From NCBI RefSeq assembly GCF_000987775.1, contig NZ_LAHO01000015.1, positions 1-64,000 of the forward strand: DNA of 64,000 nucleotides, read 5' to 3'. Source of the DNA: Arsukibacterium ikkense (GTDB lineage Bacteria > Pseudomonadota > Gammaproteobacteria > Enterobacterales > Alteromonadaceae). Below, in pieces: positions 1 through 9,296 of the stretch. Position 1 is the first letter of the stretch, and every line of letters starts with the position of its first letter. The notes under the pieces were generated by a model that had not been told where the DNA came from, did no database searches, and worked only from the letters and a program-made list of their open reading frames with translations. A program made the position numbers and the translations under genes.

Positions 1-375
1 ACAGCTGTGAACTGTGTCCAGCTCGGCGGTGCTTAGGGGGGGGCTGGCCAGGTAACGCTGCACCAGCAACGTCCCCTTGTGCAGACTGGTCCAGCGCGAC
101 AGCACCTGTTGTGTACTCCAATCTTTGGCCTCTGCGGGATGCAGTTTAACCACCAGGTGCAAGTGATTGGCCATTACCGCATAGGCACAAATATCAATAG
201 CAAACAGCGAGGCCAGCAGGCGGATACGCTGCTCAATCCAGGCGCGGCGGTGCTCGTAGCTCTGGCCGGTATGGCTGTCGATGCCGCACAAAAAGGAGCG
301 GCGCACGCAGCGGGAAACCACATGATAGTAAGGCGTATCCTCGACGGCGATAAGGGCTTTGCGGGGTCTGGGCAT
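1..375 (-). CDS. REP-associated tyrosine transposase (RAYT / IS200-like Y1), 3' part outside window
   Basis: Read on the minus strand, an open frame runs from ATG at 375 to the left edge (125 codons), so the C-terminus is missing. The protein starts MPRPRKALI, followed by TPYYHVVSRCVRRSFLCG and an HUH-type metal motif in AVMANHLHLVVK. These are hallmarks of the COG1943/TnpA-REP single-strand transposases. The Tyr nucleophile of this family lies further C-terminal and cannot be seen. An AGGTG ribosome site lies 5 bases before the ATG. RAYTs are usually single-copy domesticated transposases linked to REP palindromes rather than mobile IS elements, and I see no terminal inverted repeats on the visible side. 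An SOS-like box lies 15 bases upstream. Confidence 0.85.
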   Translation of the reverse strand, partial: MPRPRKALIAVEDTPYYHVVSRCVRRSFLCGIDSHTGQSYEHRRAWIEQRIRLLASLFAIDICAYAVMANHLHLVVKLHPAEAKDWSTQQVLSRWTSLHKGTLLVQRYLASPPLSTAELDTVHSC

Positions 376-390
376 ATCGCACCTGCATAG

Positions 391-406
391 CTGTTTAAAT
401 ATACAG
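391..406 (-). promoter_or_regulatory. LexA (SOS) box upstream of the RAYT gene
   Basis: On the minus strand the sequence is CTGTATATTTAAACAG. It keeps the invariant CTGT-N8-ACAG pattern and differs from the gammaproteobacterial ideal CTGTATATATATACAG at two inner positions. It sits 15 bases before the transposase ATG and contains a -10-like TATATT. The lexA gene in this window has a comparable box (62554-62569) that shares the first eight bases. LexA control of the transposase is inferred. Confidence 0.65.
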
Positions 407-579
407 TGGTAAAGTTAGTTGTTGATTACCCGGCTGTCAAGATTCTGAAGATTGTCATTAAGGAGTGTTGTTGTGCCTGTCCATGTGATGGTCCATGTTT
501 TATTGTCATGTTGCATTATGACCTAAATATAAATTAGCCACTTTAAGGTGTTATAAATATGCTTGGCTGCAAAATATGG

Positions 580-600
580 GCAGGCGACCGGGCCGCCTGC
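580..600 (-). terminator. Hairpin after pectate lyase gene, weak terminator
   Basis: GCAGGCG and CGCCTGC form a 7-bp GC-rich stem with a 7-base loop, 9 bases past the pectate lyase stop. There is no good T-run on the minus strand, so termination is uncertain. A REP-like palindrome near the transposase is an alternative reading. Confidence 0.35.
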
Positions 601-608
601 TGTTTTGC

Positions 609-2036
609 TTAAAAACTACATTTATTTACGCCGGCGTTTGCCAGGACGTGCGCTTTTACCTGATTGGTGGGTAGCAGGTTAAAGCTGTAGGGCAGGTTTA
701 GCACTGCCGTGGGCTGCACATTGGGGCCGGCGATAATGCCGCTGCCGGGGTTTTCCTGCCAGGTAACATTGCTAAAGCTGTTACCGCGAGTGTCCCAGTA
801 ACCAATATTGTTGGAATAAAACGACACTATTGGGTTTTTGGCATTTTCAAACAGGTTGTTTTCAATACGGATGGTGGCACCCATCCGGCTGTTAATGCCA
901 GTGTCCTGAATATCGTTGTAGTAGTTATTGTAAATATGCCCCTGACCAAAGCGGAACAGCGGCAGGCGCGAATTTACTTTATGCCAGTGGTTGTGGTGAA
1001 AAGTGATGCGCCGGTTGTAGTTGTCCGAATCATTGCTGCCCCATAACGAGGTTTTCCAGCTGTCGTGCAGGTAGTTATAGGAAATAGTGACATTATCAAT
1101 ATCTTTTTTACCGCTGATCAGCTCGTCATAAAAATCTTTATCAACATTCAGCCGGTTATAAATTTCGTTATGGTCAATCCAGATATTGCGGGCCGGACCT
1201 TCAATGGTGATGGCATCTTTATCGCCGATGTTCACGTAGCGAATGCGCAAGTTGCGGATGATCACGTTATTTGCGCGCCAGATTTTAATACCAATACCGT
1301 CAAGCAGCGCATTGTTGCCTACGCCGATAATACTGACGTTATTCATATCTTTAATATCAAACTTGCTTGCACCACCTGAATTGCCAGGCGTAATAGTGCC
1401 ATTGACCCGGATCGTCAGCGGCCGGTTTACATCTCGGTTATTTAAAGCCGAGACCAGCTGGCTGCCGGTACTTACCGTGACCGTTACGGCATTACTGCCA
1501 GCACCGCCAGTGGTGCCGCCATTTAGCGAGGCATAACCTTGCGGCGATGACGCGCACGCATTAACGGGGCCTGGCTCAACCGGGTTAGCGGCATTGCCGT
1601 ACACTTCAAACTCGGCAATCCTTGGGGCGCTGCTGGCAGTGAGAATTTCCAGATTAAGCTTTTTGGTACTAACCGGATTAAAGTTAACTGTGCGGCTACT
1701 GCCAATGCCGGTACCGCTAGCCAGTACAGCCCCGTTATCATGATTTACCAGCCGCCAGCTGGTGACATTACTACCCTGTTCCCTCAGTACCACCTGACTG
1801 GCTGTAACCGCACTGCTCCATTTCACCGACACCCGCTGGCCGTTATTGCTGGCTGGCTGCCAGTAACTTTGTAAATTACCATCTTTTACATCACCATAGC
1901 TGCTGCCGCTCACTTTGCTGGAGCCATCGGCACCGGCGCCAGGGCCGGTAAGCGCCAGGTTATTGGCTTGCGCCACAGCGCTGATCGCCAGTGCTGTGTT
2001 TAAAAGAGATATCCGGAATATTCTGCCAAATTTCAT
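609..2036 (-). CDS. Secreted pectate lyase (PL1-like) with N-terminal discoidin-like domain
   Basis: This 475-residue protein is predicted to cleave polygalacturonate by beta-elimination outside the cytoplasm. Residues 1-24 form a signal peptide ending in AVAQA. Residues about 25-150 look like a discoidin/F5-8C (CBM32-like) carbohydrate-binding module ending in IAEFEVYG. A short Pro-rich linker leads to a right-handed beta-helix of the PL1 family. That part carries the IWIDHNE motif and the SRLPLFRFG motif, which fits the RxPxxR catalytic arginine region of pectate lyases. Asn-rich rungs ([15 protein letters not shown]) support the helix. The gene stands alone, with no pectin transporter or oligogalacturonide genes in view. 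Substrate choice (pectate versus another uronan) is inferred. Confidence 0.85.
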   Translation of the reverse strand: MKFGRIFRISLLNTALAISAVAQANNLALTGPGAGADGSSKVSGSSYGDVKDGNLQSYWQPASNNGQRVSVKWSSAVTASQVVLREQGSNVTSWRLVNHDNGAVLASGTGIGSSRTVNFNPVSTKKLNLEILTASSAPRIAEFEVYGNAANPVEPGPVNACASSPQGYASLNGGTTGGAGSNAVTVTVSTGSQLVSALNNRDVNRPLTIRVNGTITPGNSGGASKFDIKDMNNVSIIGVGNNALLDGIGIKIWRANNVIIRNLRIRYVNIGDKDAITIEGPARNIWIDHNEIYNRLNVDKDFYDELISGKKDIDNVTISYNYLHDSWKTSLWGSNDSDNYNRRITFHHNHWHKVNSRLPLFRFGQGHIYNNYYNDIQDTGINSRMGATIRIENNLFENAKNPIVSFYSNNIGYWDTRGNSFSNVTWQENPGSGIIAGPNVQPTAVLNLPYSFNLLPTNQVKAHVLANAGVNKCSF

Positions 2037-2274
2037 TTGTTTTATCCTCTGTTAAATTATTGTTTTTACACCACCTGGGGCAGGTAATGCCGCTTTAGCC
2101 TGCTGCATGGCCGGTAAGGCGGCTATGCCAAATATGGAAGCTCGCGCCGATATCAGAACTTTTTTATGCTATATCACCTAATGCATTGATATTTTAAGGT
2201 TATTTTTATGTGAAAAATAATGATGTAATAAATTTATCAGGCAGATATTTTCGCGGTAGCGGCTGTTCTGTTGA

Positions 2275-2302
2275 TTGATCTGTCAGCTGGCTGACATACA
2301 AT
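2275..2302 (+). promoter_or_regulatory. Putative promoter with palindromic operator in the spacer
   Basis: A -35-like TTGATC (2275-2280) and a -10-like TACAAT (2297-2302) are separated by exactly 16 bases. Those 16 bases (2281-2296) are TGTCAGC-TG-GCTGACA, a perfect 7-bp inverted repeat with a 2-base centre. The ion channel ATG follows 27 bases after the -10. The arrangement suggests a repressor site. The regulator is unknown. Confidence 0.45.
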
Positions 2303-2329
2303 AGCGCCAGTTTAGTTTTGAGGTGCAGT

Positions 2330-3166
2330 ATGAGTAGTAACGCCTTACCAGAGGTAAGCTCTTTTCGATACAAAGCAGGCCATTTCTTGCAGCGTACCAG
2401 TGTGCAGCGCAGCTTGCTGGCGCTGATTTTACTTAATGCCGTGTTACTGGGGCTGGAAACATCGTCTGCACTAATGCAGGTTGCCGGCACAGCGTTACGC
2501 TTAGTTGATAGCGTTATTCTGGCGGTATTTGTGGTTGAAATTGGCTTACGGATTTATGTGCACCGGTTGGCATTTTTTAAAGATGCCTGGAGTTTGTTTG
2601 ACTTTATTGTGGTCGGTATTGCCCTGGTACCTGCCAGCGGGCCTTTTGCGGTACTGCGGGCATTAAGGGTGCTGCGGGTGTTAAGGGTACTAACTTTTGT
2701 ACCGTCGATGCGCAAAATTGTTGGCGCTTTGGTCAAGTCGTTAAACGGCATGTTGTCAATTGCCATGGTGCTGGGGCTGGTGTATTACGTGGCGGCGGTA
2801 ATGGTCACTAAGCTATTTGGTGAAGCCTTCCCTGAGTGGTTTGGCAGCCTGGGGGCCTCGTTGTATACGCTGTTTCAGATCATGACGCTGGAAAGCTGGT
2901 CGATGGGTATTGCCCGGCCGGTTATAGCCGAATTTCCTTATGCCTGGGCATTTTTTGTGCCTTTTATTCTGATTGCTACCTTTACCATGTTAAACCTGTT
3001 TATTGCGGTTATCGTTAATGCCGTGCAAAGCATGCACGACGAAGAACATCAGGAAGAACATGATGCAGCCCAGACTGCTCAGCAGCAATTGTTATTACAA
3101 ATGCAGCAGTTGCAACAGGAGCTGGCGGCGTTAAGAGCGGATTTACATAAATCTACTGCAGAATAA
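2330..3166 (+). CDS. Voltage-gated sodium channel of the NaChBac/NavBac type
   Basis: This is a 278-residue six-helix ion channel of the inner membrane that should assemble as a tetramer. S1-S3 span about residues 28-100. The S4 voltage sensor has four arginines at every third position (110, 113, 116, 119). The pore loop carries TLESWS at 186-191, the signature selectivity filter of bacterial sodium channels. After S6 comes an acidic neck and a Gln/Leu-rich coiled coil (about 235-272), the usual tetramerisation tail. I chose ATG 2330, preceded by GAGG at the right distance, over an in-frame TTG at 2318. The 3' end overlaps the convergent neighbour by 14 bases. In alkaliphilic and marine relatives such channels serve motility, chemotaxis and pH homeostasis. 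Confidence 0.93.
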   Translation: MSSNALPEVSSFRYKAGHFLQRTSVQRSLLALILLNAVLLGLETSSALMQVAGTALRLVDSVILAVFVVEIGLRIYVHRLAFFKDAWSLFDFIVVGIALVPASGPFAVLRALRVLRVLRVLTFVPSMRKIVGALVKSLNGMLSIAMVLGLVYYVAAVMVTKLFGEAFPEWFGSLGASLYTLFQIMTLESWSMGIARPVIAEFPYAWAFFVPFILIATFTMLNLFIAVIVNAVQSMHDEEHQEEHDAAQTAQQQLLLQMQQLQQELAALRADLHKSTAE

Positions 3167-3869
3167 ACTCTTCCAGCGGCTGGTTAGTTAATTTGCCTAT
3201 TTGGGTAAACATATAATAAATGGCGCCCATCAGCATCACCATTACCGGTAGCACTATCACCGGGTAGCTTAGCCAGGTCATCCGGCCCAGTTCTTCGGCA
3301 TACGCCGTAGTGCCGGGCTGGCTGACAACGATGGCTTTGGCCAGCACATAATTCAGTACCGCCGACACAAAAAACGCCGCCGCTACGATATAACCTGCAC
3401 GGTTTACCCGCTGTTCAAACAGCTCGCGATTGGCCGCGGCGGCCAGTGCCTGATACAGCTTGTCAATATCCAGTAAATCGGGGTTAATCAGCAGCTTTTT
3501 CACCAGCGGAAAAGGGGTGTACTGGCTTGCCAGTACCACTATGCCAATAATCGCCGGGATCATCGCTTCTTTAATCGCAATATAAGCAGGGTCGAGTTGC
3601 AGCAGGCTGATGCCACCGGTTAGCAGCACACTGATAATACCCAGAATGGAGTAAAAATTTACCTTGCCCAGCTTCACCAGCTCCCACAGGCCAAACAGTA
3701 ATGGAAAGGCCAGTGCCACCACCACCCCCCACACCGGGCCCAGCGCGTCTTCGCCGCTAAAGCGGCTAAGTATCACTGCCGGAATCACAATATTAAAAAT
3801 CATATTGCTTAAAAAGCCGGATTTTTTCTGCTTAACAGGGCGGCTTGGGGGGCTTGCAGGTGTGGTCAT
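3153..3869 (-). CDS. VC0807-like integral membrane protein of unknown function
   Basis: This 238-residue protein has a charged, Pro-rich N-terminus (MTTPASPPSRPVKQKK) and about six hydrophobic segments, including IVIPAVILSRF, VVALAFPLLFGLWELV and YPVIVLPVMVMLMGAIYYMF. The pattern resembles the VC0807 family, which also recalls septation-protein-A-like membrane proteins. I recall this family by pattern only. An AGGA site precedes ATG 3869 by 6 bases. The gene converges on the sodium channel gene and shares 14 bases with it. No function can be assigned. Confidence 0.75.
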   Translation of the reverse strand: MTTPASPPSRPVKQKKSGFLSNMIFNIVIPAVILSRFSGEDALGPVWGVVVALAFPLLFGLWELVKLGKVNFYSILGIISVLLTGGISLLQLDPAYIAIKEAMIPAIIGIVVLASQYTPFPLVKKLLINPDLLDIDKLYQALAAAANRELFEQRVNRAGYIVAAAFFVSAVLNYVLAKAIVVSQPGTTAYAEELGRMTWLSYPVIVLPVMVMLMGAIYYMFTQIGKLTNQPLEEFILQ

Positions 3870-3973
3870 GTGTTTCCTAGTGTTTCAAAGTGCTGACGCA
3901 CTATAGCATGAGTTTATCCTGGAATTTTACGCCATAGTTTACCGGATGAACAGCGATGTCAGCGCGTGGTAAT

Positions 3974-3986
3974 TTGGTCTTACCAA
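3974..3986 (+). promoter_or_regulatory. PdhR-like operator upstream of ppc
   Basis: TTGGTCTTACCAA reads as TTGGTAAGACCAA on the other strand. This matches the PdhR (GntR/FadR-type, pyruvate-responsive) core TTGGT-N3-ACCAA, including the AAG centre of the E. coli consensus. An extra half site TTGGTAA lies at 4000-4006. It is about 100 bases before the ppc start. Control by a PdhR homologue is inferred. Confidence 0.5.
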
Positions 3987-4085
3987 TTTCGTTGCTGCCT
4001 TGGTAATCTGTCAGTGTTGAGTACCAGTTGATAACAGGCTAGGGTGAAGGTATTCGTGATACTTAATCAAAACAGAGATGCTGAA

Positions 4086-6716
4086 ATGGACCATTACGCT
4101 GCACTAAAAACCAATGTTGGCTTGCTGGGTACCCAACTGGGTGAAACCATCCGCCAGCAACTGGGCGACGCTGTCCTGGAGCGGGTAGAACAAATTCGTA
4201 CCCTGGCCAAGGCGGCGCGCCAGGGCGAGGAATTACAGGCCGATAAGCTAAAGCAGGTGCTACGCGGTTTAAGCGACGACGAGCTATTGCCGGTGGCGCG
4301 CGCCTTTGCCCAGTTTTTAAACCTGGCCAATTTAGCCGAGCAACACCATACCATCAGCCGGATTGGCCATGCCAGCATTGAAAAGCCCGAGCCACTGCAA
4401 GAGTTATTTAGTTTGCTGGACGATAAAAAGCTCGATGGCGGTAAAGTAAAACAAGCGGTGGCCAATTTATCGATTGAACTGGTATTAACCGCTCACCCCA
4501 CTGAAGTGTCACGCCGTACCCTTATTCATAAACTGACCGAAATTGCCGGCTGTTTAGCCGAACTGGAGCAGGAGTTAACCGCTGCCCAACAACAAAAAGT
4601 GGAGCTGCGGCTCAGCGAGCTGATTGCTCAGGCCTGGCATACCAATGAAATTCGCGAACAGCGCCCGACGCCGGTAGATGAGGCAAAATCGGGCTTTGCG
4701 GTGATTGAAAGCTCCCTGTGGCAAGCCATTCCGGATTTTTTACGCGAGCTGGATAGCAAGCTGCTAACGGCTACCGGCAACGGCCTGGCATTAGACGCGG
4801 CGCCGGTAAAATTTTCTTCCTGGATGGGCGGCGACCGCGACGGCAACCCCTTTGTCACCGCCAAGGTAACCCGCCAGGTGTTGTTACTCAGCCGCTGGAA
4901 AGCCGCCGATTTATTTGCTGCTGACTTAGATTTTCTCAGCAGTGAGCTGTCGATGTATCAGGCCAATGCTGCGTTGCGTCAAATAGCCGGCGAGGCCAGT
5001 GAGCCTTATCGTTTGGTGCTGAATCAATTACGGGCAGGCCTGCTGCGCAGCCGTGACTGGCTTACCGAAGCACTGAAACATGACCGCTTACAACGGCCGC
5101 AGGAATTAATCTGGCATAATCAGCAGTTACTTGAACCCTTGCTGCTGTGTTATCAGTCGCTGCTGGAGTGCGGCATGGCCGTTATCGCCAATGGCCGGCT
5201 GCTGGATACTATTAGGCGCGCCTATGCCTTTGGTTTAACCTTGTTAAAGCTGGATATTCGGCAGGATGCCGGCCGTCATGCTCAGGTATTTGCCGAGTTA
5301 ACCCAGCATTTGGGCCTGGGTGATTATAGCGCCTGGGACGAGGGCGCCCGCCAGGCCTTTTTGCTGGCCGAACTGGCTAATAAACGGCCATTGTTTCCAA
5401 AAAACTGGCAGCCGTCAGCAGATGTGCAGGAAGTGCTGGATACCTGTGACATTGTGGCCCGCCATGGTAGCGAAGCGCTTAGCACCTATGTGATTTCCAT
5501 GGCCGGTAAACCGTCTGACGTGCTGGCGGTACAACTGCTTTTAAAAGAAGCGGGTAGCAGCTTCCGGATGCCGGTGGCACCACTGTTTGAAACGCTAAGC
5601 GATTTGCAAAACGCGCCAGATTGTATGCGCAAACTGCTCAGTATCGACTGGTACCGCGGCTATATTAACGGCAAGCAGGAAGTGATGATTGGCTATTCTG
5701 ACTCGGCCAAAGACGCTGGGGTGTTTGCCGCAGCCTGGGCGCAGTACAGTGCGCAGGAAGCCTTAGTGGCCATTTGCCAGCAGGCTAAGGTACAACTTAC
5801 CTTATTCCATGGCCGCGGCGGTACCATTGGTCGTGGCGGCGGTCCGGCGCACGCCGCGATTTTATCGCAGCCACCAGGTTCGTTGGCGGGCGGTTTGCGG
5901 GTAACCGAGCAGGGCGAGATGATCCGCTTTAAATTTGGCCTGCCCAAATTGGCCGAGCGCAGCCTGGCGCTGTATGCCAGCGCCGTACTGGAAGGCTTAT
6001 TACTGCCACCGCCGGTACCCAAACAACGCTGGCGCGAACTGATGCAACAGCTGGCCGACGACTCGTGCGAGGCTTACCGCGCCGTGGTGCGTCACAATAA
6101 AGACTTTGTCGCTTATTTTCGCGCAGCTACCCCCGAGCAGGAGCTGGGCCAGTTGCCACTGGGTAGCCGGCCTGCCAAGCGCAACCCCACCGGCGGTGTG
6201 GAAAGCTTACGGGCGATACCCTGGATTTTCGCCTGGTCGCAAAACCGCTTAATGCTACCGGCCTGGTTGGGTGCGGGCTCTGCTCTGGCCAAAGCCGTCG
6301 AGCAAGACAACACGGCGCTGCTGGACGAAATGCAGCAGCAATGGCCGTTTTTCGCGACCCGCATGTCGATGCTGGAGATGGTGTTTTTAAAAGCCGATAG
6401 CGAGATAGCCGCTTACTACGATAAGGTACTGGTACCGGACGAGTTAAAGCATTTAGGCAAGCAGTTGCGCTCTCAGTTAACGGCCGACCGCGAGCTGCTG
6501 CTAAAGCTGATCCACAGCGATACCTTAATGGCGCGCGAGGGCTGGATCCGCGAATCGATAATGCTACGCAATACCTACGTTGACCCGCTGCATATTCTGC
6601 AGGCTGAGTTGTTGTACCGGGTAAGGCACCAGCCCGAGCGGGTAAACCCGATGATCAGCCGGGCGCTGATGGTCAGTATCGCCGGTATAGCGGCGGGTAT
6701 GCGCAACTCTGGTTAA
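4086..6716 (+). CDS. ppc: Phosphoenolpyruvate carboxylase
   Basis: This 876-residue cytoplasmic enzyme carboxylates PEP to oxaloacetate, the main anaplerotic feed to the TCA cycle. The N-terminus [15 protein letters not shown] aligns with E. coli Ppc (MNEQYSALRSNVSMLG), so I chose ATG 4086 over an upstream GTG at 4044. The catalytic histidine lies in [11 protein letters not shown] (about 134-144), and the glycine-rich [14 protein letters not shown] loop is present. The C-terminus ends GMRNSG, close to the E. coli GMRNTG. Length is near the usual 880-890. A single-gene unit, it has a PdhR-like operator upstream and a hairpin downstream. Confidence 0.97.
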   Translation: MDHYAALKTNVGLLGTQLGETIRQQLGDAVLERVEQIRTLAKAARQGEELQADKLKQVLRGLSDDELLPVARAFAQFLNLANLAEQHHTISRIGHASIEKPEPLQELFSLLDDKKLDGGKVKQAVANLSIELVLTAHPTEVSRRTLIHKLTEIAGCLAELEQELTAAQQQKVELRLSELIAQAWHTNEIREQRPTPVDEAKSGFAVIESSLWQAIPDFLRELDSKLLTATGNGLALDAAPVKFSSWMGGDRDGNPFVTAKVTRQVLLLSRWKAADLFAADLDFLSSELSMYQANAALRQIAGEASEPYRLVLNQLRAGLLRSRDWLTEALKHDRLQRPQELIWHNQQLLEPLLLCYQSLLECGMAVIANGRLLDTIRRAYAFGLTLLKLDIRQDAGRHAQVFAELTQHLGLGDYSAWDEGARQAFLLAELANKRPLFPKNWQPSADVQEVLDTCDIVARHGSEALSTYVISMAGKPSDVLAVQLLLKEAGSSFRMPVAPLFETLSDLQNAPDCMRKLLSIDWYRGYINGKQEVMIGYSDSAKDAGVFAAAWAQYSAQEALVAICQQAKVQLTLFHGRGGTIGRGGGPAHAAILSQPPGSLAGGLRVTEQGEMIRFKFGLPKLAERSLALYASAVLEGLLLPPPVPKQRWRELMQQLADDSCEAYRAVVRHNKDFVAYFRAATPEQELGQLPLGSRPAKRNPTGGVESLRAIPWIFAWSQNRLMLPAWLGAGSALAKAVEQDNTALLDEMQQQWPFFATRMSMLEMVFLKADSEIAAYYDKVLVPDELKHLGKQLRSQLTADRELLLKLIHSDTLMAREGWIRESIMLRNTYVDPLHILQAELLYRVRHQPERVNPMISRALMVSIAGIAAGMRNSG

Positions 6717-6750
6717 AAAAAGCCGTTAAATCATCTCGTTAGTGGTAAAT

Positions 6751-6775
6751 AAAACCGGCATAATCAGCCGGTTTT
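6751..6775 (+). terminator. Rho-independent terminator after ppc
   Basis: AAAACCGGC and GCCGGTTTT form a 9-bp stem with a 7-base loop and a short T-run, 34 bases past the ppc stop. The same stem sequence recurs in the rho terminator at 35949-35972. Confidence 0.65.
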
Positions 6776-6791
6776 ATGTTGGAGTAAACTT

Positions 6792-7679
6792 ATGGGGCGC
6801 TATGCATTGTTGGCGTTGGTTTCGGCAGTGGCGATGGCCAGCAGTGGCATTATTGCCCGTGTTAGTGGTTTGGCGGCTGCTGAGCTGACCTTTTACCGGC
6901 TGGCAGTGGGTGGTTTGTGCTTATTGATTTTTGTGTTGGCAACCGGCCAATTGAGGTCGCTACGGGGTAAGCCCGACTGGCGGATGGCGGTAAACGGCGT
7001 GCTGCTGGCCAGCTTTATGCTGTGCTTTTTAACGGCGATCAACTTTATCAGCCTGGCCAATGCCATTATGCTGGTGTATCTGGCGCCGCCGTTATCGGCC
7101 TTTGTCGCCCACTGGTTGCTACATGAAAAACTCGACGTGGCCGATTCCAGCCTGATCGCGCTGTCGTTCTTTGGTTTTGTCATGTTGCAGCAGTTTAAGT
7201 TTGATTTGGTACTGGACACCAGCCAGTTGCCAGGGCTGCTGTTTGGTTTGCTGTCGTTACTGGCTTACAGCAGCTTTTTACTGCTGAACCGCCGGTCACT
7301 GCCGGCACATTCTCAGCTGCAACGCACCTTTTATCAGCTGCTGATTGGCGCTTGTTGCGTGCTGCCGTTTTTAACTGGCATCAATCTGCCAACGACAGAT
7401 AAGCTGATCTGGATAGCATTGGCTGGCCTTTTTCCTGGGTTTATCGCCATTTACTGCGCCATTGTTGCGCTGCAACATCTGCCTACCCGGGTTTATGCCA
7501 CCCTGGCGTATCTGGAGCCGGTTACCGTTATTCTGGCCGGCTGGGTATTGTTTAATGAAAGTTTAAGCCCATTGCAACTGGCCGGGGTGCTGCTGATTAT
7601 CCTCACCGGATTAACTCTGGCTATTCGGCATAAACCCGCGCCTGCAGTAGTGGCCGCGGCTGAAGCCGTCAGGTTGTAG
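6792..7679 (+). CDS. EamA/DMT-family transporter
   Basis: This 295-residue inner-membrane protein has about ten hydrophobic segments arranged as two EamA repeats, the drug/metabolite transporter fold. The first repeat starts YALLALVSAVAMASSGIIARVSG and keeps the typical FYRLAVGG and LLHEKLDVAD features. The second ends AYLEPVTVILAGWVLFNESLSPLQLAGVLLI, the classic EamA C-terminal signature. GGAG lies 7 bases before ATG 6792. Members export amino acids or other small metabolites; the substrate cannot be told. It ends 13 bases from the convergent msr gene. Confidence 0.88.
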   Translation: MGRYALLALVSAVAMASSGIIARVSGLAAAELTFYRLAVGGLCLLIFVLATGQLRSLRGKPDWRMAVNGVLLASFMLCFLTAINFISLANAIMLVYLAPPLSAFVAHWLLHEKLDVADSSLIALSFFGFVMLQQFKFDLVLDTSQLPGLLFGLLSLLAYSSFLLLNRRSLPAHSQLQRTFYQLLIGACCVLPFLTGINLPTTDKLIWIALAGLFPGFIAIYCAIVALQHLPTRVYATLAYLEPVTVILAGWVLFNESLSPLQLAGVLLIILTGLTLAIRHKPAPAVVAAAEAVRL

Positions 7680-7692
7680 CCAAGATCAACAC

Positions 7693-9009
7693 TTAGCCGC
7701 GCGGCATAAAATCCAGCACGGTAGCGTTAATGCAATAGCGGGGCTGGCCTTTGGGGCCATCAGGGAAAACATGGCCTAAATGAATGCCGGAAATGGCGGC
7801 ACGAATTTCAGTGCGGCGCATGCCGTAGCGATTGTCGGGCCGTTCGGTCACAGCGCCGGCAACGGCTTTGGTAAAGGATAACCAGCCAGTGCCGGAATCA
7901 AAGCGGTCGCGGGTATCGAACAGTGCAGCGCCACTGAGTTTATCGACAAAAACGCCATCGGGAGTGTTTTTAAAAATTTGATACTCTTTGCAAAACTGCT
8001 GATCGGTGCCTTTGTCAAAAGCGACATTAAAGGCTTCGCTGTCACCCAGTTTAAATTTACCTAGCAGCAGGTAAAACTCGTCCGGAGCCAAATAACCTCT
8101 GAATGCAAAAACTTCCTGGCCGTCCTGCAGCAAGATGATAGTCGGGGTTGCGCTGGTATCGGTTTTAATGGCTAAGCCGGCAAGCTGGCGGGCAAAACGA
8201 AAATTCAGCGGAATATCGCCCTGATAATCATTAGCCACCTCGGCTTTAAACTTTTCGCAGTAAGGGCAGTAACTTTCGGAATCAATCACGACTATCTGCT
8301 TGCCGGTTAGCAGCGGATTGTTATCAATTGCCGCAGTTTGTATTGCGCTATCGCGGTTAAAGCGCACGCCGGTTGAGTGGTCCGGACAATAGCCGTTAGG
8401 GTTTTTGGCAATATAATCCTGATGATACTCCTCAGCCGGGAAAAACTCAGGCAGTGGTTTTAGTTGGGTCACTATTTTGCCATAACCGGCCGCCGTTAAC
8501 AGCGGTTGATATTGCTGCAGTACTGCTTGTGCGCGGGCTTGTTGCTCAGGGCTATTGGTCAGAATAATAGAACGATACTGGGTACCAATATCATTACCCT
8601 GGCGGTTCAGCTGAGTTGGGTCGTGGCTTTCAAAGTAATGTTGCAGCAAGGCTTCCAGGCTGATTTGTTGCGGGTTAAAGGTAACCTGCACCACTTCAGC
8701 ATGGTTATTGGGGTTATTTTTATTACTGCGCTGGGTAATGGCCCGATAAGTAGGTTTTACCCCTTGGCCATCAGCGTAGCCCGACACCGCATCAACCACC
8801 CCGGCTAGCCGCTCGTAGCGCATTTCGGCGCCCCAGAAGCAGCCAGAGCCCAGTACAATGCTGTCAAGCTGGGCCGTCGACGGTAGCTTGTCGTCGGGCT
8901 GCTGCACGGTATACCTACTGCTGACGGCCTGCTCTTGCGCCGGCGCGTTTAACGCCGAAAACACCAGCAACGATAAGAGTAAGGCGACAATAAAACTCAG
9001 GTATTTCAT
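7693..9009 (-). CDS. msrAB: Periplasmic MsrA-thioredoxin-MsrB fusion methionine sulfoxide reductase
   Basis: This 438-residue protein repairs oxidised methionine. A signal peptide (residues 1-25) is followed by MsrA (about 45-215) with catalytic Cys57 in GCFWGAE. A thioredoxin-fold domain (about 232-325) has a C248-P-Y-C251 pair. MsrB (about 330-437) has catalytic Cys426 in RYCIN and the GHVFPDGP motif. MsrB lacks the zinc-binding CxxC pairs, and the usual GCGWPSF reads GTGWLSF, so its resolving residue differs. The order MsrA-Trx-MsrB differs from Neisseria PilB, where the redox domain comes first. AGGA lies 8 bases before the ATG. The embedded thioredoxin fold probably supplies electrons to both reductase domains. 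Confidence 0.93.
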   Translation of the reverse strand: MKYLSFIVALLLSLLVFSALNAPAQEQAVSSRYTVQQPDDKLPSTAQLDSIVLGSGCFWGAEMRYERLAGVVDAVSGYADGQGVKPTYRAITQRSNKNNPNNHAEVVQVTFNPQQISLEALLQHYFESHDPTQLNRQGNDIGTQYRSIILTNSPEQQARAQAVLQQYQPLLTAAGYGKIVTQLKPLPEFFPAEEYHQDYIAKNPNGYCPDHSTGVRFNRDSAIQTAAIDNNPLLTGKQIVVIDSESYCPYCEKFKAEVANDYQGDIPLNFRFARQLAGLAIKTDTSATPTIILLQDGQEVFAFRGYLAPDEFYLLLGKFKLGDSEAFNVAFDKGTDQQFCKEYQIFKNTPDGVFVDKLSGAALFDTRDRFDSGTGWLSFTKAVAGAVTERPDNRYGMRRTEIRAAISGIHLGHVFPDGPKGQPRYCINATVLDFMPRG

Positions 9010-9296
9010 CAGATGTTCCTGCGGTTGCTTTGGTTACTGAAACAGTTCGGTTACTGGATCAGACCGGTTAATGGGCGGTTTGCTTGCAAAGGCAGAGCTT
9101 AATCTTGACGACAAGTATAAATTACGATGTTAGACCGGGTTGGGATCATAGCCAGTTTTTGCGGTTGCTAGCTTTAAGTTTATGTTGCTCTTATGTACGT
9201 TTTGTTGATAATGGCATGTCAAATTATTCCTGTATTAGCCACAACTTAATACGGGTAAGCCTAAGTAACATCATAAAGTGCAGGGAGCCTGATGGC

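Noticed and set aside
1..600. Complete insertion sequence
   Set aside because: Only a single transposase is seen, with no terminal inverted repeats or target duplication on the visible side; RAYT genes are normally not parts of mobile IS copies.
9084..9296. N-terminal extension of the GlyGly-CTERM protein
   Set aside because: The extension gives a protein without a usable signal peptide, while ATG 9297 has a ribosome site and an immediate signal peptide.
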